From Pseudomonadota bacterium (GTDB lineage: Bacteria > Pseudomonadota > Alphaproteobacteria > JACQOE01), in contig JACQOE010000063.1 in the NCBI GenBank assembly GCA_016202695.1, positions 1 through 64,000 on the forward strand: 64,000 bases of DNA. Direction: 5' to 3'. Positions 9,974 through 18,007 of the stretch are shown here, piece after piece. Positions within the stretch are counted from its first letter, which is position 1. Each line of letters starts with the position of its first letter. The notes under the pieces are model-generated. The model had not been told where the DNA came from and ran no database searches. It saw only the letters and a list, made by a program, of their open reading frames with translations. The position numbers and the translations under genes were made by a program.

Positions 9974-10817
9974 GGCCCCGGCCGCCCCGGGCGGCGAGCG
10001 CGAGCGCCCGCGCGTAGACCTCCCGCCGCGGCCGGCCGGTCGCCTCGGCCACCGCCTTGGCCGCGTCGCGCACGCTCATTCCGGCGAGCGCGGCCATGAG
10101 CCGGGCGTCGAGCGCGCCCTCGTCCTCGGGCTCGGGCGCCGCGGGCGGGCCGACCACGACCACCACCTCGCCCTTGGGCGGGCCGGCCGCGGCGTAGTGG
10201 CGGGCCAGCTCGGCGAGGGGCCCGCGCCGCACCTCCTCGAAGAGCTTGGTCAGCTCCCGGGCGACGGCCGCCTGGCGCGGGCCCAGGACCGCGGCCATCT
10301 CGGCCAGGAGGGCGGCGAGCCGGCGGGGGGATTCGAAGACCACGAGGCTGGCCCGCAGAGGCTTGAGCTCGTTCAGCTCCCGCCGGCGCGCCCCGGCCCG
10401 GGGGGCGAGGAAGCCGGCGAACAGGAAGCGGTCGGTCGGCAGTCCCGAGACGACCAGCGCCGCGAGCACCGCCGAGGGACCGGGCACCGCGCCCACCGGC
10501 ACCCCCTTGGCGAGCGCGGCACGCACCAGCTTGTAGCCCGGGTCCGAGACGAGCGGCGTGCCGGCGTCGGCGACCAGCGCCACCGTCTCGCCCGCCTTGA
10601 GGCGCGCGATGAGCGCCGGGCGCACCCGCTCGGCGTTATGATCGTGGTAGGCGAGGAGAGGCGTGGCGATCCCCAGCCGCTTGAAGAGCCGGCCGGTGAG
10701 GCGCGTGTCCTCGCAGGCCACCAGGTCGGCGGCGCGCAGGACCGCGACCGCCCGCCCGCCGATGTCGGCGACGTTGCCGATCGGGGTGGCAACCACGACC
10801 AGCCCGCGCGGGCGCAT
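9960..10817 (-). CDS. rsmI: 16S rRNA (cytidine-1402-2'-O)-methyltransferase
   Basis: GLVVVATPIGNVADIGGRAVAVLRAADLVACEDTRLTGRLFKRLGI...VADAGTPLVSDPGYKLVRAA. Start uncertain; the ORF extends to 10970. Confidence 0.93.
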   Translation of the reverse strand: MRPRGLVVVATPIGNVADIGGRAVAVLRAADLVACEDTRLTGRLFKRLGIATPLLAYHDHNAERVRPALIARLKAGETVALVADAGTPLVSDPGYKLVRAALAKGVPVGAVPGPSAVLAALVVSGLPTDRFLFAGFLAPRAGARRRELNELKPLRASLVVFESPRRLAALLAEMAAVLGPRQAAVARELTKLFEEVRRGPLAELARHYAAAGPPKGEVVVVVGPPAAPEPEDEGALDARLMAALAGMSVRDAAKAVAEATGRPRREVYARALALAARGGRGRADG

Positions 10818-10987
10818 TCCGCCCGCCTCGGCGCGGGCGCCGGGGGCAAGGGGTCGTTTACTTCCGGTCGTCCTCTCGCTAGCCTCTTCCGCCCGGAGCG
10901 TGTCCTGGTCCCGGCGCGCCCCGGAAGGGGCGGGGGCGGTACCGGGTGGTGGATTCGGCCTCGTTGCCATCGTTTCGCCGTGATCTG

Positions 10988-12511
10988 ATGATGGGTTCCT
11001 TAGTCGCGATGCTCACGACCACGGGATCGAGAGCGCCGTCGCGCGGCGCGCCCTGCGCCCGCCGGCTTGGGCTTCGGCTGGGGGCGGTGGCGCTCGGCGT
11101 GCTCCTCGCCGCCTGTGAGAATACCACCTCCATCCCGATGATCACCTCGGCCGCGCCGCCGCGGACCGCCCCGGCGACTCAGCCGCCGCAGCCGACCGCC
11201 GCTACGGCCCTGGTTCCGGCCCCGCCCGCCCGCGCCGTCGAGACGCGGCCCTCTGAGCGCGGGCCCTCGCCCGGCCCGCCGCCGCTCGCCTCGCCGCCGC
11301 CGGTCCTGAGCGCGCCCCTTCCCCAACCCGGGGCGGGGCCGCGGCTCACCCTTACCCCGCCCTCCGGCTACGAGGAGCCGGTGCGGGTCGGGCTCCTGCT
11401 CCCCCTCTCCGGGGCGGGGGCGGCGATTGGCCAGGCGCTCTTCAACGCCGCGCAGTTGGCGCTCTTCGACGCTGGCGACTCGCGTTTCATGCTGATGCCG
11501 CGTGATACCAAGGGAACGCCCGAGGGCGCCGGCGCTGCCGCCGAGGAGGTGCTCGCCGAGGGGGTGGAGTTGATCCTCGGGCCGGTCTTCGCGGCCGAGG
11601 TCGTCGCGGTCGCGCCGCGCGCCCGCGCCCGGCGCGTGAACGTGATCTCGTTCTCGACCGACCGCCAGGTGGCGACCAGCGGGGCGCTGGTGATGGGCTT
11701 CCTCCCCCGCCCGCAGGTGGCCCGGGTGGTCGACCACGCCATCGCGCAGGGCCTTACCCGCCTGGCCGCGATCGCGCCGGCCAACGGCTACGGCGAGACG
11801 GTGGTGGCGGCGCTGCGCGAGACGGCCGCCGCCCGCGGCGCGGTCGTCACCCAGGTCGAGTACTACGATCCCGGCGAGACCGACCTTTCGCCGGTGGTGC
11901 GCCGGCTGGCCAACTACGACGCCCGCCGCGCCGCGCTTCTTGCCCAGCGTACCGAGCTCGAGCGCCGGGGCGACGAGATTTCCAGGCGGGCGCTGGAGCG
12001 GCTTGGCAACCTCGAGACCATCGGCGAGGTCAGCTTCCAGGCGGTGCTGCTGCCCGAGGGCGGCGAGCGGCTGAGGGCGCTGGCCGCGCTGCTGCCCTTC
12101 TTCGACATCGACCCGCCGGCGGTGCGGGTGCTCGGCACCGGCCAGTGGGACGACCCCACGCTCGGCACCGAGCCGGCGCTGGTCGGCGGCTGGTTCGCCG
12201 CGCCGCCGCCCGCGGCGCGCGCCGATTTCGTGCGGCGCTATCGCGCCGCCTTCGGCAAGGTGCCGCCGCGGCTGGCGACGCTGGCCTACGACGCCACCGC
12301 GCTCGCCGCCGTGCTCGGCCAGGGCGAGGACGGCCCCAAGTTCGGCCTCGACAGCCTGACCTCGCCCAACGGCTATGCCGGCATTGACGGCATCTTCCGC
12401 TTTCTGCCCGACGGCACGGTCGAGCGCGGCCTCGCCGTGCTGGCGGTGCAGGAGCGGGGCCAGAAGGTGGTCGCTCCCGCGCCCGAGACCTTCCAGGCCG
12501 CGACCCACTAG
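10988..12511 (+). CDS. Penicillin-binding-protein activator, LpoA-like (periplasmic-binding fold) lipoprotein
   Basis: LGVLLAACENTT lipobox; VRVGLLLPLSGAGAAIGQALFNAAQLALFD...LILGPVFAAEVVAVAP; divergent from rsmI. Confidence 0.85.
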   Translation: MMGSLVAMLTTTGSRAPSRGAPCARRLGLRLGAVALGVLLAACENTTSIPMITSAAPPRTAPATQPPQPTAATALVPAPPARAVETRPSERGPSPGPPPLASPPPVLSAPLPQPGAGPRLTLTPPSGYEEPVRVGLLLPLSGAGAAIGQALFNAAQLALFDAGDSRFMLMPRDTKGTPEGAGAAAEEVLAEGVELILGPVFAAEVVAVAPRARARRVNVISFSTDRQVATSGALVMGFLPRPQVARVVDHAIAQGLTRLAAIAPANGYGETVVAALRETAAARGAVVTQVEYYDPGETDLSPVVRRLANYDARRAALLAQRTELERRGDEISRRALERLGNLETIGEVSFQAVLLPEGGERLRALAALLPFFDIDPPAVRVLGTGQWDDPTLGTEPALVGGWFAAPPPAARADFVRRYRAAFGKVPPRLATLAYDATALAAVLGQGEDGPKFGLDSLTSPNGYAGIDGIFRFLPDGTVERGLAVLAVQERGQKVVAPAPETFQAATH

Positions 12512-12780
12512 AGCCTGATCCTTCTGGATTGGATCGCCTGCGTTGCGGCCCGGCAAGGCGATCCGCAAGGCGCGCCGCGATGGGCGATGCAAGCGCATCG
12601 GCCGAGCGGCGCAACGCCGCGGGCGCCCGCCGGGGCGCAACCCGAAGGGCCGGGGCCCCTTGCGCCGCGGGTTCGTCGCCGGGCTCGCCGGTAGGCCCCG
12701 CTACGCGCTTCGCCCCGCTCCTGCCCGCGCCGCAAGTGTCCTCCGGCGCAGGCAGTTCAATCCAGGAGGATCAGGCTCTA
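12509..12780. repeat. Miniature inverted-repeat element, copy 2 (~272 bp)
   Basis: Starts TAGAGCCTGATCCTTCTGGATTGGATCGCCTGCG, ends CGCAGGCAGTTCAATCCAGGAGGATCAGGCTCTA. Same interior as copy 1 (GGCGATCCGCAAGGCGCGCCGCGA...CGGCCGAGCGGCGCAACGCCGC...GGGTTCGTCGCCGGGCTCGCC...CCCCGCTACGCGCTTCGCCCCGC). Confidence 0.9.
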
Positions 12781-12874
12781 GGGCAGGCTCGCCGCCGGCG
12801 CTATCGAGCCGCCCTTCGGGACTGATATCATCGCCCCCTCGAAGCGCGATTGAGACCCTCGAACGGGGCAGGCC

Positions 12875-14083
12875 ATGACCGCCATCACCTTTGCCGAGAT
12901 CCTCGCGCCGATGACGCCCGAGGAGTTCTTCGCCGAGTACTACGACAAGAAGCCACTGCACATCCGCGGCGCACCCGAGAAGTTCGCCCGCGTCATGTCG
13001 TGGGCCGAGCTCAACCGCCTTCTCAACATGACCGGCATCTGGTCGTCGGCCTCGCTCAAGATGGTCCTCGACCGCGCCCCCATCCCGGCCGATCAGTACT
13101 GCCGCCAGGCCGAGGACCGCGACCACCGGCCGGTGCTCCAGCCCGATGCCGGGAAGATGCTGGCGCTCCTGCGCCGCGGCGCCTCGCTGGTGCTCAACGA
13201 CATCGACAGCCTGTCGGCCGGCCTCTCCGCGGTCTCAGGCGCGCTCGAGGGGGCGCTGGGGTCGAAGGCGCAGGCCAACCTCTACTGCTCGTGGCGCGAG
13301 CACCAGGCCTTCCCCGCCCATTTCGACACCCACGACGTGTTCGCCGTCCACGTCGAGGGCGAGAAGACCTGGAACGTCTACGAGGGCCGGGCCGACGGCC
13401 CGATCGCGCACCCCGTGTTCCGCACCCTCGGCCAGGCCCACCACGACCGCGCCAAGGGGGCGGTGCAGTTCGAGGCCCGGCTTAAGCCAGGCGATCTCCT
13501 CTATCTTCCCCGCGGCCAGTACCACGACGCGCTGGCGACCGGGGACAACGCCATCCACGTCGCCTTCGGGCTGCATGCGCCCCTGGGGCTCGACTTCCTC
13601 AACCTGATGTACGAGCGGGCGGTGCGGGAAAGCCTGTTCCGGTCGGCGATGCCGCGGCTCGACGCCCCGGGGGCGGAGGCGGCGCTCAAGGAGCGCCTCG
13701 CGGCGCTCACCAAGCGCTTCGCCGAGATGGCCGCCGAGCCGGCCGTCTTCGAGCAGTTCCAGGCCTTCCTCCGCACCCACCGCTTCGCCCGCGGCGGCTT
13801 CGACCTCCCCGATCTCGGCGCCGGCGAGGCCGGGGCCTCGCCCGCCTACGCGGTGCAGGCGGCCGGGCTCAAGGTGGTGCGCCGGGGCCAGGAGTTCGCG
13901 ATCAAGGCGGCCAACGGCATGATCCCGATCCCGCCCGGGGGCGAGGGCCTGGTCGAATGGGTGTTCGCGCGGCCCCGCTTCACCGAGGCCGAGCTCGACG
14001 CCGCCTTCGCCGCCATGCCGGCGGCGGCGCGGGCGAAGATGCTCGCGGGACTGATGGAGATGAAGATCGTGAGGAAGACCTGA
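12875..14083 (+). CDS. JmjC/cupin-4 family oxygenase-like protein
   Basis: TPEEFFAEYYDKKPLHIRG...NLYCSWREHQAFPAHFDTHDVFAVHVEGEKTWNVYEG (HxD metal motif); LKPGDLLYLPRGQYHDA. Confidence 0.85.
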   Translation: MTAITFAEILAPMTPEEFFAEYYDKKPLHIRGAPEKFARVMSWAELNRLLNMTGIWSSASLKMVLDRAPIPADQYCRQAEDRDHRPVLQPDAGKMLALLRRGASLVLNDIDSLSAGLSAVSGALEGALGSKAQANLYCSWREHQAFPAHFDTHDVFAVHVEGEKTWNVYEGRADGPIAHPVFRTLGQAHHDRAKGAVQFEARLKPGDLLYLPRGQYHDALATGDNAIHVAFGLHAPLGLDFLNLMYERAVRESLFRSAMPRLDAPGAEAALKERLAALTKRFAEMAAEPAVFEQFQAFLRTHRFARGGFDLPDLGAGEAGASPAYAVQAAGLKVVRRGQEFAIKAANGMIPIPPGGEGLVEWVFARPRFTEAELDAAFAAMPAAARAKMLAGLMEMKIVRKT

Positions 14084-14105
14084 GGGGGCGGGAACGGACT
14101 CGCGG

Positions 14106-15083
14106 CTATGGGAAGTAGCGCTTGAGGTTGGCGCGGATGCGCTCCAGCGCCGGAACCTCGGGGCTCGGCACCGCGAAGGGTACGCCGGTGATCGTCTCGT
14201 AGACGCTGGCGTAGATGCGCGCGGCCTCCAGCACCACCTCGCGCGGGATCTCGGGGATCGGGTCCTTGTAGGGATCGCAGCGCGCGGTCACCCAGGTGCG
14301 GACGAAATCCTTGTCGAAGCTCTCGGGCCGCTCGCCCGCGTCGAGCCGCCGCCCGTAGCTCTCAAGGTACCAGTAGCGGCTGCTGTCGGGGGTGTGGATC
14401 TCGTCGGCGAGGAGGATGCGGCCGGCCTCGTCGCGCCCGAACTCGTACTTGGTGTCGACCAGGATGAGGCCGTGCTGTCGCGCGATCTCGCGCCCGCGCG
14501 CGAAGAGGGCGAGGGCCAGCTCCGAGACCCGGCGCCACTGGTCCTCCGTCAGCAGGCCCCGGCCGACGATCTCGGCCGGGGTGAGCGGCTCGTCGTGGCC
14601 AGCGTCGAAGGCCTTGGTGGTGGGGGTGAGGATCGTCCGCGGGAGCTTCTGGTGCTCGCGCAGGCCGTCGGGGAAGCGGTGCCCGTACATCTCGCGCCCG
14701 CCGGCCTTGTACATCGACCAGATCGAGGTCGAGGTGGTGCCGGTGAGGTAGTCGCGGACCACCACCTCGACCGGCAGGATCTCCAGCCGGCGGCAGACCA
14801 GCACGTTGGGATCGGGATACTCGATGACGTGGTTCGGGCAGACGTCGCGGGTGGCGTCGAACCAGAAGCGGGCGAGCTGGGTGAGCACCCGGCCCTTGAG
14901 GGGGATGGCGGTGAGGATGCGGTCGAAGGCGCTGAGGCGGTCGGTGGCGATGATGATCCGCCGCCCGTCGGCGAGGTCGTAGTTGTCGCGGACCTTGCCG
15001 CGATAGTGGTTCGGGAGTTCCGGGATGGTCGCGTCCCTGAGCACGTTGTCGAGATGCGCCGCAAGCGCGGTGAGGTCTACCAT
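14106..15083 (-). CDS. purC: Phosphoribosylaminoimidazole-succinocarboxamide synthase
   Basis: [49 protein letters not shown]...[15 protein letters not shown]. Start at MVDLTAL. Confidence 0.95.
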   Translation of the reverse strand: MVDLTALAAHLDNVLRDATIPELPNHYRGKVRDNYDLADGRRIIIATDRLSAFDRILTAIPLKGRVLTQLARFWFDATRDVCPNHVIEYPDPNVLVCRRLEILPVEVVVRDYLTGTTSTSIWSMYKAGGREMYGHRFPDGLREHQKLPRTILTPTTKAFDAGHDEPLTPAEIVGRGLLTEDQWRRVSELALALFARGREIARQHGLILVDTKYEFGRDEAGRILLADEIHTPDSSRYWYLESYGRRLDAGERPESFDKDFVRTWVTARCDPYKDPIPEIPREVVLEAARIYASVYETITGVPFAVPSPEVPALERIRANLKRYFP

Positions 15084-15224
15084 CGGCTCCAGTCCGATCC
15101 GCTGACGGGTTGCGCGGAGGGCCGCCATGATAGTCGAACCGGGCGGCGGAGAGACGAGGAATTCGTCCGGCCACGCTCTCCCGACCTCAGAGGGCGAGGG
15201 ACGGGGAAGGGCTGCGCGAGCGGG

Positions 15225-15253
15225 TTGAAATTCGCACAGATGTGTACGCATAT
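15225..15253 (+). promoter_or_regulatory. Possible sigma70-like promoter of hicAB
   Basis: TTGAAA (15225-15230), 17 bp, GCATAT (15248-15253), 6 bp upstream of the proposed HicA start at 15260. Confidence 0.3.
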
Positions 15254-15259
15254 GCTGGG

Positions 15260-15481
15260 ATGACCGGCCACGAATTCGAGCGCCGAATCCGAAAGCTGGG
15301 CCGGAAACGCGGCATCCCGGTCTCGTTCGATCCCGGCCATGCCAAGGGCAGTCACGGACGGCTGTATTACGGCGAGCGGTTCGCGACCTTGAAGGACCGC
15401 CGCAAAGAGATCGGCCCCGGCCTGCTCAAGGCGATGCTCGATCAGCTTGGGTTGTCGCGCGGCGATCTGGAGGGAGCATGA
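15260..15481 (+). CDS. hicA: HicA-family mRNA interferase toxin
   Basis: [70 protein letters not shown]: dsRBD-like HicA fold with GSH motif. Confidence 0.85.
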   Translation: MTGHEFERRIRKLGRKRGIPVSFDPGHAKGSHGRLYYGERFATLKDRRKEIGPGLLKAMLDQLGLSRGDLEGA

Positions 15482-15948
15482 CCGCATTCGGATATCGCTA
15501 CACGCTTGAGCGGCAGCAGAACGGCTGGTGGCTCGTCCGTTTTCCCGATGTCCCCGAGGCGTTGACCGAGGGCGAGACGAAGGAGGAAGCGCGCGAGAAC
15601 GCGCACGACTGCCTTATAACCGCGCTCGAAGGCTACATGAAGGCCGGACGCGAAATCCCCCGGCCCGCGGCCGCTCGCCGCGGCGAGGAGCGTGTGGCGC
15701 TGCCCTCGCTCGTTACCGCTAAGCTCGCGGTCTATGAAACCATGCGCGGCCTGGGCTGGTCGAAGCTCAAGCTCGCCAGGCAGCTTGGCGTGCCCGAAAA
15801 CTCGGTACGGCGGCTCCTCGATCTCCGTCACAGCTCGCAAATGCGGCTCATCGACGCGGCGCTGGCGACGATGAATGCCGAGCTCCCTATCGACTTGCCG
15901 CAGACCCGCGCCCGTCGCGTCGCCGATTCACATGCCGGGAGGGGCTGA
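15478..15948 (+). CDS. hicB: HicB-family antitoxin
   Basis: YRYTLERQQNGWWLVRFPDVPEALTEGETKEEARENAHDCLITALEGYMKAGREIPRP plus C-terminal HTH (SKLKLARQLGVPENSVRRLLDL). Overlaps hicA by 4 bp. Confidence 0.9.
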   Translation: MTAFGYRYTLERQQNGWWLVRFPDVPEALTEGETKEEARENAHDCLITALEGYMKAGREIPRPAAARRGEERVALPSLVTAKLAVYETMRGLGWSKLKLARQLGVPENSVRRLLDLRHSSQMRLIDAALATMNAELPIDLPQTRARRVADSHAGRG

Positions 15949-16706
15949 TGAACTTCATCGCAATTGACGTTGAGACCGCTAATGCGGACATGGCCTCGAT
16001 CTGTTCTATTGGTGCAGCGATTTTCGAGAATGGACAACTTTCATCCGAGTGGTATTCACTTGTTGACCCGGATGATTACTTTGATCCAGTCAATGTATCC
16101 ATTCACGGCGTCGACGAGAGCATGGTAGCCGGATCGCCAACCTACAGGGACGTGGCGAGCGCCATTGGACAATTTCTCAATGACGCGGTGGTCGTAACGC
16201 ATACGCACTTCGACCGGGTAGCGATGCACCAGGCCGCGCACCGCTGGGCCATCGAACCGCCCCGCTGCACTTGGCTCGATTCAGCAAGGGTGGTCCGTCG
16301 CGTCTGGGCGGAGTGCGCTCGGAGCGGCTACGGGCTCGCGGATGTGTGCAAGCGGATCGGCTACGAGTTCCAGCACCACAACGCCCTGGAGGATGCGAAG
16401 GCCGCCGGACATGTGCTGCTTGCGGCGATGGCCGAAACCGGGCTTGACCTCGAAGGCGTGCTGCGGCGAGTTCGCCAGCCGATCGACCCCAGCAGTGCAA
16501 GCTCCGCGGGAGCGATCAGGCGGGAGGGGAACTCGGATGGGCCGCTGTTCGGTGAGGGTATCGGCCGCTTGCTGGCCGAACCGTCTCTTGAACGCGCCAA
16601 ACGCAGCCCCGGCAAGGCCGAACACAACCACCGTGGCGAGCATGAACCCGAATGGGTAGAGAAGGAACTTCATACCCGAGTGATAACGCAGCTAGCCCGC
16701 CGGTAG
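15948..16706 (+). CDS. DnaQ-like 3'-5' exonuclease, probably C-terminally truncated (BRCT domain missing)
   Basis: MNFIAIDVETANADMASICSIGAAIFENG...VSIHGVDESMV...VVTHTHFDRVAM...LEDAKAAGHVL. Family-like up to about GNSDGPLFGE (~16556), then unrelated-looking sequence to 16706. Start overlaps hicB stop (TGATG). Confidence 0.8.
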   Translation: MNFIAIDVETANADMASICSIGAAIFENGQLSSEWYSLVDPDDYFDPVNVSIHGVDESMVAGSPTYRDVASAIGQFLNDAVVVTHTHFDRVAMHQAAHRWAIEPPRCTWLDSARVVRRVWAECARSGYGLADVCKRIGYEFQHHNALEDAKAAGHVLLAAMAETGLDLEGVLRRVRQPIDPSSASSAGAIRREGNSDGPLFGEGIGRLLAEPSLERAKRSPGKAEHNHRGEHEPEWVEKELHTRVITQLARR

Positions 16707-16826
16707 CCCGACAGCACCGAAAACGCCAGCATCTTGGACACCGTCTTCCGGTCCACGCCGAACATCCTGGCCGCTTCCCGGATGCTCATCCCCTCCACAC
16801 GCCCGCCGAACCCGCGCGTATAGCCC
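16691..16826 (-). pseudogene. Remnant of an IS21-family istA transposase N-terminal region
   Basis: Minus-strand VEGMSIREAARMFGVDRKTVSKMLAFSVLSGYRR; YARVRRAC just upstream in a shifted frame. Confidence 0.7.
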
Positions 16827-16911
16827 CACTCCGTACAGCCCCCTGCCTTCCGTCAGCTCGTCGCCAGCCGAAGGCTTTACCCTGGCCCCTCTTTGGGACC
16901 GCCGCGACCGC

Positions 16912-17790
16912 TTACCACCGGCCGCCTCTCTGGGGGATTATTACGCCGCCGTTTCCAAGCTGACCATCTGCCTGCAAGCCGTCCAGCCTGCTAGCGAAGA
17001 GCAGACCGCCATTCAAGTCGGCACGCATCTCGCCCTGCGTGATCACACCGGCAGGAACCCAGTACTCGATGCCGGACTGTGTCTCGCACTTCATCAGCAT
17101 TGGTCCTCCACTCATCCCGCCAAGATTCAAGTCGGGGTCAGGAGCACGAAACCCTGGAGGAGGATCAATCAGTTCGCTTCGATCAAACTGAAAGGTGATT
17201 TGCCTTTGGCTCACAGAGGCCGCAACGCCAAACCCGGGAAAGATGGCCCAGGATATGGTCAGCTCCGGCCGACCGTCCGCCCCCCGCGCAATCGGTTCGA
17301 TTTCTCGCTGAACGGCTGGGTACCCGACGAACGCCACTCCTCCCGTACCCTCGGTTGGCACCATCGGTGCGCTGGTCAAGACGCATACCCGCAGCGCCGA
17401 TACCTCACCGCTCGTGAGGCGAAGCGTGGCTATGTCTCTCTCCGCACTACGGGAAATGATGCGCTCCCTAAGGTCAGCCAACTCGACCAATGGGCGTGCG
17501 GGTGGCGCAAACTGCTTAGGAAATAAGCCGCATTTTGCGACCGTGCCCTCAATGGCGCGCTCGACAACATGATTGGCCGTGACCACGAACGGCCCTCGCC
17601 CGAGGTCAACAACGAAAGCGGTTCCGTTCGCGAGGAGGCGCTGCCCTGCATCAGGATTCCGTGCTGAGATGGTTCCGCGCTCAACGATGAAGAACGGGAC
17701 CGCATACGAGGCGACCTGCTCAAGAGACACTCGACCGTAGTCGCCCGAAACAAGAGCGCGAGCCTGCTCTTCTGTGATCCTCATAAGCAT
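16912..17790 (-). CDS. Trypsin-like serine protease
   Basis: GTAFVVDLGRGPFVVTANHVVERA (His), RDIATLRL (Asp), LNLGGMSGGPMLM (Ser). Confidence 0.75.
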   Translation of the reverse strand: MLMRITEEQARALVSGDYGRVSLEQVASYAVPFFIVERGTISARNPDAGQRLLANGTAFVVDLGRGPFVVTANHVVERAIEGTVAKCGLFPKQFAPPARPLVELADLRERIISRSAERDIATLRLTSGEVSALRVCVLTSAPMVPTEGTGGVAFVGYPAVQREIEPIARGADGRPELTISWAIFPGFGVAASVSQRQITFQFDRSELIDPPPGFRAPDPDLNLGGMSGGPMLMKCETQSGIEYWVPAGVITQGEMRADLNGGLLFASRLDGLQADGQLGNGGVIIPQRGGRW

Positions 17791-18007
17791 TCGCCCCCTG
17801 TAGTCGCAGGCGGGACATTGCTGAACGGAGAGCCGTACCTAATTCCATCAGGCTGATGCCCTGCGTCTGAGCTGGATGTCGATGCCAGTCGCTTGCCGCC
17901 GCCAGACAATCATCCTGACGCTTACCTTGAAGTCCCATGCGGCGGCATCGTTGCGGTCGAGCCGATCGGCTCGGTCGACCTGATCATCGCCGCCGGCCCT
18001 TCGCCCG

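Noticed and set aside
9313-12780. CRISPR or IS interpretation of the two ~270-bp repeats
   Set aside because: Only two dispersed copies with TIRs, no spacers and no transposase-like ORF inside.
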